Made by a program: the position numbers and the translations under genes
In this document: piece after piece, positions 32,297-45,666 of the stretch
Position numbering within the stretch: the stretch's first letter is position 1
How the letters are laid out: each line of letters starts with the position of its first letter
The notes under the pieces: model-generated
What the model was told of the DNA's origin: nothing
The model's input: only the letters and a program-made list of their open reading frames with translations
The model's database searches: none
Assembly: GCF_033439725.1 (NCBI RefSeq)
Contig: NW_026944390.1
Coordinates: 868,001 to 932,000 of the forward strand
Length of the DNA stretch: 64,000 bases
Reading direction: 5' to 3'
From: Neurospora tetraspora
Lineage: Eukaryota > Ascomycota > Sordariomycetes > Sordariales > Sordariaceae

Positions 32297-34330
32297 ACCT
32301 TTCCGCAAGCAGGTAGCAAGCGGGATAACACACTACAAGGTTGAAGAGTAGTCAGTGAAAACTTGATACCCCTTTCTTCAACCTGATGCTCTGAAAGACG
32401 GCTTGGTTTCGGCGACTCAGACGTCTTCCTGGTTTGGGCGCGCTTCGGGCATTAAAAGAGAAAAGTCGTCTTGATATTGGGAAGAAATCGGCTTGCGAGA
32501 AGATTCGCGATAGGATACTTCGGTGTTGGTTAGGCCTCGGTTAATACACTAAAGGATATCCGCCATCTTGAAAATTGCGAAATGCTTTTGTGTCCATTTG
32601 GGGCTTGGCCCTGGCAAGGTGAGAGAGAAACGGCAAGAACAATGTTGAAATCGTGGCCAGAGGAATGGAAAGAACGAGGCAGAAAGGTTCCTTGTCAATC
32701 CGCGTCAATCGACGGCAGGAGCATGAAAAGAAGAAGGGGAAAGAGCAATGGAAGAAGTCAAGTAGTCACGTTGGCATGCCAGAAGTGAAATTCGTGGAAC
32801 TCACTTCCTCGGCCGATTACAACCCGACCTTTGCTTGTGAATTCCCGATCGGAAGGATCGAAGCTGTTGATGTTCCGTGATTATGTTCATGTCGTTCCCT
32901 GCCATCTCACTCATGGCCTGCCATATCATATGTTTCCGGGCCGAACTTCTTTAATTAGCCATAAAGCTGCGAGATCGCCATGTTCAGATTATGTCTCTGA
33001 TATGCTGGAGCATGGTGGTTGTTATCTCTCGCTCGGCATCGAGGGTATGGGTAAATATTCAACCGGCTCAGCGGGCGCTCTGAACGTGCCGTTAACGGAG
33101 ACGAGAGCGACAGTGCTAACAGGAACACGCAGATACTCGGTTTACGTGAGCTCGATATTCATTGTTTCGGTCCTTCTACCGTAGTGTAGCTCGACTACGT
33201 CACTTCATTTTTATAAGCTGTAACCGTCGCGATATTGCCGGTCCCTTTAGTTGAAGGGGGGACTATGAGGGAAGTCCCTCGCGCTCATCAACACTTTCGA
33301 TTTGGGTGCCCACGAATGAATTTTCATCAGCCGGATTGTAGTGACCTTTAAGCATCAATTTTGATACGCCATCAACGGCCTCGTGAACGAACAATGTGTG
33401 GCCGCACTCGGGATGTCCGAGATGCTTATATTGGTCCAGCTTGGAGGTTGCTCTCAATGCCACTGATATCACCACACCAAGTGACGGTGTTGTGTGACAT
33501 GCATAAGAGTTGGACGAGGAGGCATGTGGTGATTGGTGTGACTGTAGTTACAGCGTACATTGAGATCTCTCCCCCTCCCCGGTCAACCGGTACGAAAACT
33601 TATGGTTGTCAAGGCTGTGGAAGCTCAAACTGGGAAGGCTCGAACCATTCCCGGGGGATGTGGCAACTCAAGATCCATGACGGACATCAACGAAAGAACT
33701 GAACGGTATCAACTTGGGTTCCGGGGTGGAAATACTGTAGATAAGCCTCTTGATGTTTTCAGGACCGCGGGATTCACGAAAGACGAGCGTGCTCTAGATT
33801 ATCCAGAAAACATGGTGTCGAGCCAAGCTGTAAAGATCACTCCTTCACGGACCGGATAAATCGACTGTGTAGCTTTTCGCGAGCCACCCCCAAGGTTAGT
33901 GTTAGGGTTAGTTCCGGGGGTGCAGGGGGCCGGTGAGAGGCCCCCGCTGTGAATGAGAGTTCAGCGCTCTGAAAAAGGTAGTTCTGAGCTCTCATTATCG
34001 TGGTTCAAAACAATGTCTTCTGGTGAGGATTTATGTTGGTGATGGTTGCTGCCGCGCGAGAGCGATGCCAAAAATGCCAAGCTTTGGGTCTTGGCTGTCA
34101 GTTTGTATGGGATCCACACAGTCGATTTATTCGGCCCGCTCCTTCAAGGCCTGGAATCCCACACTCGGTTCCGGTGTCGCATGCCGCGCCCGGTAATGTA
34201 GACGCCCCAGATTCAGGTTAACCGAACGTCAGTTTGAAGGTCGGGATCTGGGGTGAAACTTGAATCCAGAAGCATATTGTGCATATCTGTGCAGTACTTG
34301 GGGGTAAGCGATGGCTTGGTGTGGAGCCTT
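32297..34330. other. gene-poor transition to the RIP island
   Basis: Several short frames (32.6-33.9 kb) but none with a recognised domain. A 62-codon frame at 34033-34221 contains RCQKCQALGLGCQF, faintly like a Zn2Cys6 relic. A GGGGGCC...GGCCCCC hairpin lies near 33930-33950. Nothing can be called a gene. Confidence 0.4.
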
Positions 34331-34337
34331 TTGCCAA

Positions 34338-34359
34338 CCCCCTCTTATAAAAGAGGGGG
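34338..34359. repeat. perfect 9-bp hairpin at the edge of the AT-rich island
   Basis: CCCCCTCTT, loop ATAA, AAGAGGGGG. It sits about 110 bp before composition switches to AT-rich and may be the edge of an inserted element. A nearby TGGGACAA...TTGTCCCA inverted pair (34.37-34.43 kb) supports this weakly. Confidence 0.5.
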
Positions 34360-35899
34360 AAATTTTTGTATGGGACAAACTTTTAGTCTAGGACAGCCCA
34401 CATAGTAAACCACTAGCAAATTGTCCCATCCCCATAGTGAAGCACTACATTACACATCAATACAACGTTATTTAAAGCTATATGAAGTCTAATATATTGC
34501 TTAATTAGGTAGTAAGTAAATAAAGGAATGAGTTTTAGTCTTTTCTAGTATTCTCTGGCGCTAGTATAGGTACTAGTATAAGTACTGGTACCTCTTCTAC
34601 TAGTACAAGTGCTAATACTACCTCCTCTACGACTACTTCTCTCCTTACTAGTATATTCTTAATACGTACAATTTACTTTCGTATCTATATACGAAGTCTT
34701 ATAGTACTCTCAATATACTTTATAACCCTCCAATATAGTATTAATTCTAAAGACCATAGTTTTAATAGAGTAGAGGGGTCAACGGCTAGTATTAATAGCC
34801 TAACTCGTATAGCGGGAGGTTTTAATATAGTAAACAATTTAAAGAGACGGCGGTTGACTAGCGGGAGTAGCGGTAAGGTATACCCCTCCTCCTCATCTTC
34901 CTCCTCCTCCTCCTCCTCCTCCCTATCGTCTTCCCTATCGTATACTGCCTTAAGAATAGCTTCGTCCTCGTTATTATTGATAAGAGTACTCTCGTCTTCG
35001 AATATAGCGTTAACTATCTATATATTAAAACGAGCAACGATATCGGCAGCAAACTTAGGGATGGGATCCTCTATCCAGTTGATAATTTGAATATTAACAT
35101 AAGCGGCAACTTAAGAGCCCGTTTTAATAACGTAAGGTTGAGAGCGAAGGTAGGGAGGGGAGGATAGGACTTCTAAAAGTTAAATAGAAGAAAGTTGAAT
35201 AATAAAAGGGTATTAAACGGTAGAGGGATTATTACCCAAATTAATATTAATATTAGAATTATTAGAAAAGAAATAAGAGGGGTTACCCTATACCCTTTTA
35301 AAGACCTTTAGTATTAGTATACCCTATATATCCCGTATAAATAACCCTCCCCCTTCTTCCTTATCCCCCTTCTCGTTGTCATTAAGTATATCTTCCTTAT
35401 AAACTGGTATATAGCCGTCTTTCAATTACTCTTTTTTTCCAATTATTAAGGTAAACCTTCTATATAACCTTCCCCTTACCGTTAATCAGATCCTTAATTT
35501 ATTCATTATATAACTACTTCTAAATTTTCTTATTATATACCCTAACGGCCATCAATTACTTTTTCTCTTCAACTAGCTACTCCTTATATTACCTCTCTAT
35601 AGCTCTCTAATTAAACTATTATGGTGGGGTCTGTCTCACCTCTCTGCCATTCACTAGCATTGTCTATCAGGTAGGCCCAGTCAGCCCGCACCACTATATA
35701 TTTTAGTCCTCCACATTTCTTTTCCTTTCTTATCTTCTTAACTTAGCATAATCAACACACACTTCTTAAGCCCACGAGTACAAAAAGTTATAAACCCTCT
35801 ATACGCGATCGCATTGTATCGTATCGTTACGTACAACTATTACGAATATTGAAAATTCTAAGAGACGAGTAATATCGAATACGAGTCGCCTAAAGAATA

Positions 35900-38800
35900 A
35901 AACCCTAAAGAATAAAACCCCGCGTCGTTACAACATTGAATATACGTCGCTTTATAAGTACCCTTTACGAATTAACAACCTTTATCGAGCGGTAAAAGCA
36001 TTAAAAACCTAAAAATAGAGATTATTAAACGATAAGATTAATAAAGATTATAGGTGATTTAAAGTACGTCTACCTTTATACTACCATTCTTAAAATTACA
36101 ATAAGTAAAAATACAATTAACGAAAACTAGTACAACTTTTTCATTCGAAATAATAGAGATTAAAGTACTATATCTTTTAACGCCGCTACTTTAATTCCTT
36201 TAAAGGGTAAGTCTAATATCGATGCTTAGGCTAGAGCTTTAAAGGTTGAGCTCGCCTCCTACGGTTTTAAATTCTATATTATTAAAACTAACGAAGAACT
36301 TAAAATTAATAATAAAATTAAAAGTAAAAATAAGAAATATATTTATTAATGGTATATAGACTGCGCTAAGGCTATGGCTATTATTAATTCTACTATTCGT
36401 AATAAAAAAGTTTAAAACGTCCTTTCTATTAATAGTTAGAACGAAGATAATAATAATCCGAAATACCTTTTCAACTTTATTAAGAGTAGTATTTTTAATA
36501 TTATTAACGAGGTTAAGAACGACGTTTTTAATAAGTATTAAATTATTAAATATATTTATTTTATCACTTTAGAGGCTTTTTTTATACGTTGGTAATATTT
36601 ATATAAGCGTATTAAGGATATTGGATATATTATTAATGATATGATTAAATTTACTAATTTATTTAATATGGTTAAGCGTTCCTTTTTTAACGAAACTATA
36701 TTATAGGCCGCTGATATAAATAAGAACGAGTTAATAACTATATTATGCGTAGTTAAATTCTCTACCTTAGCTAACATTTAAAAGAAGTATACTAATATAG
36801 TCGTTATAAAAGTAGAAATTATGAAGGAGATTAAGAAAATTAAGATTAAGAGTAGTAACGAATATATAATTTATAATATTTATAGTAAGAAGATTTATAA
36901 AAGTTTAAAGTATTTCTTGCATAGTTATTACTATATTCTTGGCACTTCTAACTATTAGTAGTACGATCCTAATAAGGTACTTAATATTTAAATTAATAAG
37001 AAAAAGGCTCTAATACAGTTCAAAAATATAGGCGGTACTACGGCCGCTATTATAAGGAATAATAATAATATTAATAATCTCCCTACTACTACCGTCAATT
37101 CTAATTTACTATTTAATTTTAGAAATCTATTATTTAATAACTATTAGGAGGAAGAGGATTTTTACTAGAATTCTTAACGGATTTAAAACCAATTATTTAT
37201 TATTAAGTAAATAATATTTAACATAATTTCGTTAATTTAATAAATTTTGAAAGTAATAACCGTAATATAAAATATAATACTATATAATAGTAGATATGGA
37301 TCTAATATTCTTAACGACGTAAAATAGTTTATAAAATTATATTTTTTACCGAAATTAATTACTTATTAAGTTAGTAATAGAGAAAGAAGTAATTATATTA
37401 TATAGGTGTAATAGAGTTGAATTTTCTTACGAAATTAGGGAAGAGAATATTAATCGAGATTAAAAACGCTATACTTTCCCCTTTAATACTAATTACCTAC
37501 TTACAATAATAGGTTTGCTAGATAGTAATATAACATAATTAATAGAAATAAATAAAATTATATTCAAAAGGGGAAAGTTTATAGGGGAAGAAATCTTATA
37601 TAATTAGGTTACAAACTTACTAATCCTTCTAATAATAGTCCTGAAAAATATCGATGAAAAATATTAGAATTAAGCGCCTAAATTAGTATTAATAGTTACG
37701 ATTAATTATAAAATAATATATTGTAGGCTTATGTATAAAAAGAAAGAATAGGTTATTAAAATATATAAAGACGCTGGTATAAAATTAATAAATACTAAGA
37801 AAAAAGTTGCGACGTATACTTCCGAAGTAAATTAACCGATATCGTTTATAAAATTTCAAATCCGGTAGTTAGTAAATTATTAGAATTTATAAGGGTTAAT
37901 ATATGAAATTATAATATAACTAATTATATAGGTATTAAATATGTAGTATGTTTTATTTATATAATTTCTAATTTCTATTAGGTTAAATAATAAAAAATAA
38001 GAATTAAGGCTTCGTAGTTATAAAAGAATAGAGGAAATAGGTTAAATTTTAAATAAGCTTAAGAGTAAAAGTATTAAATTTAAATAGAAGTATAGAGTTC
38101 GGGATTGGAAATAAAGACTATTAAAATAATAAATTAGTTATATAAAAACGCTAAGAGGGTATTAAATTTCTAAAAAAATACTGGCTTATACTTCTTAAAT
38201 AAATAGGGCCTCGGAAAGAGTTAGAAGAACGATAATAGAGAAATCGAGAGTTATAATATTAAAATATAATATTCCTATTGAATTATAGCCTTTAATTGTT
38301 AATTTAATACTTAAAATAATGAATCTTCTTATAATAAAGGCTAATAACGAATATATTAGCCCGTACGAAATTCTGAGTAGAAAAGCTAGTATTCCGAACC
38401 TTAAATTGAATATTAAATATTTAAAAACGTATTATTATACAATGTACTATTACATTAAGAAGTAAAGACGTATTTAAAAAGATAAATTTACCGAATATTT
38501 AAAAAGAGGTTATTTAATTAAGAATATTGATTTAAATAGGAAAATATCTCACATATAGAACCTAGAATATAAATAATTCGTTAAAGCCAACACAATTAAA
38601 TTTATAGAGCCCTTACAAAACTAGTTATTAGAAGAATAGGTATTCGAATACGCTATTATATTCTTTAACCAATTGATTAAAAAGGTTATTAATATTCTAA
38701 AAAGCGGGAAGAAAATTTAAATTACTGTAAATAGGCCTAAGTTAATAGAGGTTATAGGGGAAAATCGAGCGGAAGAAAAGGAGAAGGAGAAAGACTAAGG

Positions 38801-40410
38801 GAAAAAAAAAGAGAGGGAATTAATAAAAGAAAAGCAAAACGGCCAACCGATAATCGACTTAATAATAGGTTTGAAATTATTATAAATTAACAACCTATTT
38901 CTCCTAATACATTTACCTAACGTTACGCTAGTATTTAAACTAATATAATAGATAACCCTACGAACCTCTTTGCTAAAAGAGCCTATATTGCTAATTATAA
39001 TAATTATAACCCCGTTATTACCAATTATAGAACTGGTAGGCTAATTTCTAAACCCGACGGAAGAATCCCTAAGCCCGGCCGAATAACCTATAAGCCCGAC
39101 AAGTAAACCTCTAGGACTAAATACTAATACTCTAAGTACGGGAAGAAATTATAATATATTAAAACTAATATAGTAAGAAATACCGAAAATACAACCCTAC
39201 GTATTATAGAAAGTAATACTATTAAATTTTAATATTGTAATTTCAATCAAATAAAAGAATAAGGACGACTTCTAATCGTTTATAGAGGAGGAGGACGTTG
39301 AAGAAGACGAATTTAAATTGTTTAATAATTTTCTTTTTATAAATCCCTATAATCGAGATAAAGAGGACCCTATTTTATCGTATAGAAACCCGAAGTGATT
39401 ATTATTACCGGATCCTTTAATAGATACCTTGTTAAAACTACTTAAAACTTTAAGAATAATAACGGTATAATAATTAATTTATACGGAAATAGAAGTACTA
39501 ATTATAGAATTAAAAATGTAAATAATAGAACGTTCGGAAATATTAATAGGAATAGAGAAATAAATAATAGAATAATAAGAAACGCTATAAGGGAGAATTC
39601 ATTATCCTCGGTAAATAATACTAATATTAGGTTCGATAGGTAATATATAAAAAATAATAAATAATAATAATCGAACTATAAATATAAAAATATTTAAATT
39701 CTATTATAGTTTACTAGAAAGGATATAATAAGTGGTAGAAATTATATACCTAACTGCTATTAAAGTAATATATAACCTTAAGGTATTATCGTTAATTTTA
39801 AAAACTACTACTAAACGAAAAAATAAAACAATTTCGAATTATACTAGAAACTAACCATAGAAAAATAACTAGCGGCTCTAAAAGAGTGTAATATATATAA
39901 TTTAATTCCTTTCCAAGAAGGAATAGAAATTCTACTTAGAAAATAAATATATAATAAAAGGGAAAACATAAATTTGAAAACAACCGATCCAAAGGTACGA
40001 TAAGTAACTTATAATAACTTTAAATAAAGTTCTTAACATATTAAAGATATTTACGCGGTTATAATAAACGTAGTAAAGCGTAAAGATTTTTCTAACTATT
40101 ATAACGGCTATAAATTTTAATTATTATTAGTTTGACTTTAACATAGCCTTCTTAAACGCCATAATACTACCTAAGAAAAATACTATATGGAATAACCGAT
40201 AGGGTTAGAAAAGGGATTAAAGGGTATTAATTAATTAACTTACCTATTACGTAAAGTATTATATAATTGTAAAACCAATTTCCTTTACTAATTTAATACT
40301 TTATTACCGATATTAAAGAATTTAGGCTTTACACTAATGAATTTAAATATATATCTATTTAATAAGAGAAAGTTAGGGGCACTTCTAATACTATATATAA
40401 ATAATTATAG
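35900..40410 (+). mobile_element. RIPed Ty1/copia retrotransposon remnant
   Basis: Reading + strand frames through stops reveals copia order. Gag-like DNA with a degraded zinc knuckle lies near 36.85-36.93 kb. An integrase C-terminal block (SPYEILS ... NLKLNIKYLKTYYYT, then KRGYLI) lies near 38.35-38.53 kb. A charged linker is at 38.7-38.85 kb. The reverse transcriptase is near 39.75-40.41 kb: IYAVIINVVK and PIGLEKGLKG are visible, ending at the YVDD box, now Tyr-Ile-Asn-Asn at 40394-40405. It is broken there by an unmutated 0.2-kb insert. No LTRs were identified by eye. The element is inactive. Confidence 0.75.
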
Positions 40411-40624
40411 GGCTAGCCTATAACATTCTTACACTATACTGACTACCTCATATACTATGCCCAAAGTATAGCAGTTACGTGCAGCTACACGTATACGCGT
40501 ATACGAACTGGCCTGCCAGGGCTCCCGCCCATATAGCCAGTCCTCTACGCATACCTTCCTTTCTTCTCCTCCGTACAACGCCGTATATCTTACCCTATAC
40601 CCAACACTGCCTCGCCCCATGATA
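40411..40624. mobile_element. short non-RIPed insert inside the copia RT remnant
   Basis: Composition returns to normal for about 210 bp immediately after the copia YVDD box. The 3' part ends CACTGCCTCGCCCCATGATA and resembles the tail of a second unmutated patch at 58770-59010 (CCGTCGCCTTGCCCCGTGATA). A small minus-strand frame (40429-40620) inside it is probably not coding. It may be a short non-autonomous transposon too small for RIP or inserted after RIP. Confidence 0.5.
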
Positions 40625-40968
40625 AAAATAAATACTTAGGTTATAGTTTACTAATTAAAAGGTACTACTAATAATATTCCTGGAGTATTAATTATATATT
40701 AAATTGCCTAGATTCTCTTATTCGACTTTGAAATTAAGTATATTTTAAGAAAGAAGAATATTATAATTAATTATTTATTACGTTTGCTTCCTTTTAATAA
40801 CAATATTAAAGAAAAAAAAGAAGAGGAAAACATCAATAACTATATAGACTATTAGATTTTTACTTTCAAATTAAATAAACGTTGATTAATAATATATATA
40901 GAATAGGAATTACTTATTAGTAAATAATCTATTAATTCCTAATAAATCGCTAAATACTTATAAACTTC

Positions 40969-41054
40969 GGGGGGATAGCTCAATTGGGAAGATCTGGGCT
41001 TGGATTTGCCTTGCGGTTTCCGTAAGGTCGTGGGTTCGAATCCCGCTCCCCTCT
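40969..41054 (+). tRNA. class II tRNA-like gene inside the RIP island, isotype unassigned
   Basis: 86 nt. The acceptor stem GGGGGGA pairs with TCCCCTC (one G-U). The A box is TAGCTCAATTGG, the variable hairpin CTTGCGG/CCGTAAG is 7 bp, and the T-arm GTGGG-TTCGAAT-CCCGC is perfect. CTTTT follows downstream. The anticodon arm is poor: GGGC/GCCT closes an 8-nt loop TTGGATTT, and the D-stem has one mismatch. A long variable arm suggests Ser or Leu type, perhaps a diverged or pseudo-tRNA. It retains normal composition while everything around is RIPed. Confidence 0.6.
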
Positions 41055-41879
41055 CTTCCATCCTATCTTTTCTAATTCTTAGATCGGATAGAATTCTCCC
41101 CTACCAGAAGTACGTAATTAAACTTGCAGGGCTCTCCCTAATCTAAAACCCTAGGATAAAGCGATTTGGCGCTTAAAAATCTCTTCCTCGTTAACGGCCC
41201 CGCTACCTTATAGTAAATTCAGGTCGATTTTCCACGCTTCGAAAAGCAATCACCCCGTTCGGTAATATAATAACCATCCGCCCAATTAACGTACGATTCC
41301 CTAGTAACTAAGGTAATATTTACTCTCGCTTTTTAATTATAATTTTCCTTATTAGGGCCTTCGGGCTGAAAAAAGAATTTAAAAACAATTGATAAATTCG
41401 TAAGACTACTCTTACTTCCCCCTTTTTACCCCTTAATAAAGCGCCGCCTTAAAAATAAAACGACATCCCGGACGATAATAAGAATTAAGGGTGGGGGTAG
41501 AGGGGTAGACCGCGGAGGAACCGAAAGAAGCCGCTAAAGTAGTAAGAAGGCTTAGATTAAACGAAAATAGACATTAGATGTAAAGAAGCGGGAAGTTTTC
41601 ATCCGGTATTAGTAGATGCACGGTTTTTCCTCCCGGCCTTAACCGACGAAGAACCGCATGCTTAAAAATAAGGCGACTAGTTAGAATAGTTAAAGCGTGA
41701 ATAAGATTATTATTATTTACTTATAAACTTCTAAACTCCTTAATTCCTTAAAAATAGACATAAATCGCCGACGTTTTAAAATAGAAATTATTAAATTCTT
41801 TATAAAGGACGGCGCTTTATAATTGTATCTTAGGAATATTATTCAAACGCTACGCAAATTAATTAATAATACGATTAAT

Positions 41880-43000
41880 TAGGATACTATCCTCCGAAAA
41901 TATTAGAATAAGGTCGAGTATAAGGGAAGAAAAATTATTTATTAATAGATTATTGACTATTATTATTAGAAGGGGATATATTCTTAGGTAGGAAACTATA
42001 TTAAATCTTATTAAAATTACTAAATATAGAATTTAAAGTAGTTTATTAGTATTTTCTAATATATTAATCCAACGCTTTAATTATTTATAAATGGATTTTG
42101 GATATTTAAGATTTATTTAGATAGAATGGAAAAATAATTAGTATTATTAAAGCCTAGAATAATTTTATAAGTTATATTAAAGCCAAAGTCCTATTCGTGA
42201 TAAATTTTAAAAATATTGCCCGGTTTATAAAAATATAAATTATTTATTATTAGGGATTTCCATTATTAATAATTATTAATAAAGAATTAGAATTTAGGAA
42301 AGATTCTAAAAGATTGCTTCTAATTTTAAGGATCCTATTTATTAAGATCTTACCTTATAATTCCAAAGCTAACGGTATGAACGAATCTAGCCACTTCTCT
42401 ATTACCGCTACGCTTATAAAAATTATTGGCGGTATTAGTAAGAATTAAAAGCTTTAGCTACTTTATATTTTATTTACTAATCAGATTACGGTTCGTAGGA
42501 ACTACGGTTTTATTCCCTTCTATTTCGGCCACAATTATAATCCAGTTTCTCTAATTGAACTAAATTTACCTTGTTAAAGAATTATATAATAAGTAATAAT
42601 TAAGGATAATAGATTACCTAAGGCTAGGCTTAATTTAATATTTATTAAGGCCCGTTTATTATAGGATACTAAATACTATTTTAATTTAGTAAGAAAGAAA
42701 ATTACCGTTATAAGAGAAAAAGCTGCGAAATATTGTAACAAAATAAATAAAGGGAAGATTAAACCTAACGTCGCTAAATTTATTATAAGGATTTTTATTC
42801 TAATTTACGATTTAATCCGCCGGATTAATATAAATTCTATTTAGAAATTGATTTATCAATAGCTTAAACCCTCTAAAATTAGAAAGATTACTTCTAAGTA
42901 CGAATACCTCTTGAAAGCCTTAGATGGTATTAATATTATAACTTCTTATTTAGTAAAAGAGATTAAAAAGTATTTTCATATTAATAGGGTTTGGCTAAAA
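41880..43000 (+). mobile_element. RIPed Ty3/gypsy integrase remnant
   Basis: Through stops, the + strand reads an integrase core ending GFPLLIIINKELEFRKDS, then LPYNSKANGMNESSHFSI and QITVRRNYGFIPFYFGHN (about 42.25-42.53 kb). These are the PYNSKANG and R-x-TGxSPFxL-type blocks of Ty3/gypsy integrases. Asp and Trp codons are largely converted. Flanks to about 41.2 and 43.2 kb probably belong to the same element, but LTRs are not visible. Confidence 0.75.
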
Positions 43001-45249
43001 ATTAATTAAGATATTAAAAACCTAAAAGTATTACTTTTAGTTTATCTGTAAGAACGTTTAGAGGAAAAAGTAGTTAGTAAAAATATAATAGGAAAAATAG
43101 TAGCCGATCCGGAAGGGAACGAATAGGATCCGGCGGCTAATAAGTATAATTAGATAGTATAACAGGAAATGCGAAAAGATACCGAATAAAAAAACCGGAA
43201 ATTTGAAATTATTTTAATAAAAGGACCATTTGAAGATCAGAAACTAATTGATAATTAAAGAAATTAAAAGAAAAGTTAATAATAGATTTACATTATATAA
43301 TTAATAATATATAGATTAAATATTGTTTTTATTTTTATATTTATTTTATAAAAGGAACCGAATAGAAATTATTATTCTTTTCGAAGGGAAGATTATAACT
43401 ATAATACTATAAAGAATACTTTATTATTGAATAAGGATTATATAAAATAACAATTTATTTCAAACGAAAAATTCGTAAACTTTTATACGTTTTTATATTA
43501 CTAATTTTAATAAACCTTCTTCCGAAAAACTAACGCGAATTAATTAGTTATCTAATAATGTACAATTGAAAGACCCTTTTTTTTGTACTAAATTTATTGA
43601 ATTTAAGATTTTTAATTCCCAATTCCCTCTCTCTTACTAGATATTAAACCTATAATTTAAAGTTAGCCCTGAAATAAATGCTAATTCGAAATCTAAAAGG
43701 ATAAATACTAGCAATTATCTAGCTTTTACGATTAGAAGCCTATCCCTTCTTAATCTAATTAATTCCAGGCAATCTTATAATAATAGTATTTCATACGTTT
43801 TTTATACCCATTAAATAAGAAAAGATCTTATTAAGGGCCTAGTAATAATTTTTGTAAATACCTTCTTTTAATATTAAACTAAGAATTATCAAAGAACGGT
43901 ACTTAATAAACAGAATAATAATCAGTACCCGCTCAAATTTCTAGGTATTATCGTTATATATTAATATATACTCCCGGGAGAACCGATCAGTATAGTAAGA
44001 ATAGTATAAATAATTACTATTATTATAAAAAATCAATCGAAAATTAATTAATAAATATGGAAATGATTTATACTTTACTAAAATTTTAAATAATGAATAT
44101 CTTAATACAATCCTCCCTTTAGCTTATAAAGAAAGTAAAACGATCGAACAACCAATTGCCTTTTTATTTAACCTAGACTGTATTCTATAGTAATTGTAAT
44201 TCAATCTAGTTCTTCTTAATTAAATTAGTCAAGCTTTATTTAGTATTAAAATGCTGAAGTATTTTAACGAATCCTTTGTAGTTTTATAGGAATTATTATA
44301 ATAAAATTAGTTATAATATTTGAGGAGGATAAATAATTATATAATAAGTTATTAACCGGAATATAGTTTATAGGCGTTTAAAAGAATTAGCTCTTTGAAT
44401 AATATTGCTAGGAAGTAATTTTTTACCGATTCATTATTAGCGTAGGATTGAAGCTACTCTTTAATTTTCAGGCGATTATTATATTAAATTTAATAATTAG
44501 TTGTCTATAGATATTTAAAAGGATAACCTTAACGAAGAGGAAGAATATCGTCCTTATAATCTTATTACTACCTAGTAATATTCTAATTTTAATTTTAATT
44601 AAATAGTAATTATTCGGAGCGAAAACGTTAGGATAGGTCTTTATTAACTATTTTAGTAGTTTGTAAGGTCTAGATACTAATAATAAGATAAAAAGAGGGA
44701 GAAATATAATAATAGGGAAAGAAAAAAAAGAAGGGAAGTAGGATTCTTATATTTAAATAGTGGATTAAAAATAATTAATTAGTAATATTTCACGTTATAA
44801 AGGTATAATTGAATATTAAAGTAGGTATATTATCTATAATTAAAGAGAAAAAGAATAAACGAAAAAGAAATTATTAAAGTAATTTATACTGCTATTAAGA
44901 AGAGATGAGAGTAATTTCTAGGCAAAATTCCGCTTTCAATCTTTAAATTTACTTGAATTTACCCTTTAATATAAAGGTATTCGATAGAAAGGATAGAGTA
45001 TTCCGATTAGAAGCAAATTTTAATCAGATTAAGTATCGCCTTATAATTTATATAAATAATAATTTCGAAAAGATACTTTTTTATAAATATTATTATTAGA
45101 TAGATAATCTCCGGGAGGTTTATAAAAATGCCTTTCCCTTACTTTATTTTCATTATTTCTTATTCTCCTTTTTTAATAATTACGAATAATATAAATAAAG
45201 TACTACCTGCCTTCTTCTATGTACTTTTTAATTATTTAATATATTTTTA

Positions 45250-45666
45250 AAGAGAAACTCTATCCGCACCGCTATGAATCTCTTACTACACCGCTATCTA
45301 AAATCCAACTAAGTATAACTTAGCTAAACTTAAGTATATAAGTACAATAGTAGTATCATTAAATCCGTTGATTTTCGTTTTATATTACTCTACTACTGTT
45401 ATTATTATCCATTTTCCCATTCCCAATTACGGCTAAAAGATCTCAATTTGAAGTTAATTAGTTATATTTTTGATACTTTCCCGGCTCCTGGAAACTGTAG
45501 GGGGTGCACAACTACAGCATAGGTGTTGTTAGATAGAGCAAAAAAAGACAAAAAATATGAGCCCTTTTACGCGTTGTAAGACCCGACGTTGGTAGAGATA
45601 CTTTGGAACTTAATTTGGATAGCGGTGTAGTAAGAGATTTCCGGCGGTGCGGATAGAGTTTCTCTT
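45250..45666. mobile_element. 417-bp element with 49-bp terminal inverted repeats
   Basis: Left end AAGAGAAACTCTATCCGCAC (45250-45298) is repeated as the reverse complement at 45618-45666 with only four clustered mismatches. The ends keep intact CpG and CpA-rich blocks (CCGCACCGC) although both flanks are RIPed; the interior is moderately AT-rich and has no ORF. MITE-like; no target duplication was recognised. Confidence 0.7.

Noticed and set aside
33896-33914. TTAGTGTTAGGGTTAG, telomere-like
   Set aside because: At most one or two imperfect units; fungal telomere repeats would be long arrays.
34033-34221. Zn2Cys6-like fragment (RCQKCQALGLGCQF)
   Set aside because: Only three or four of the six cysteines and no flanking regulator sequence; kept as a vague relic.
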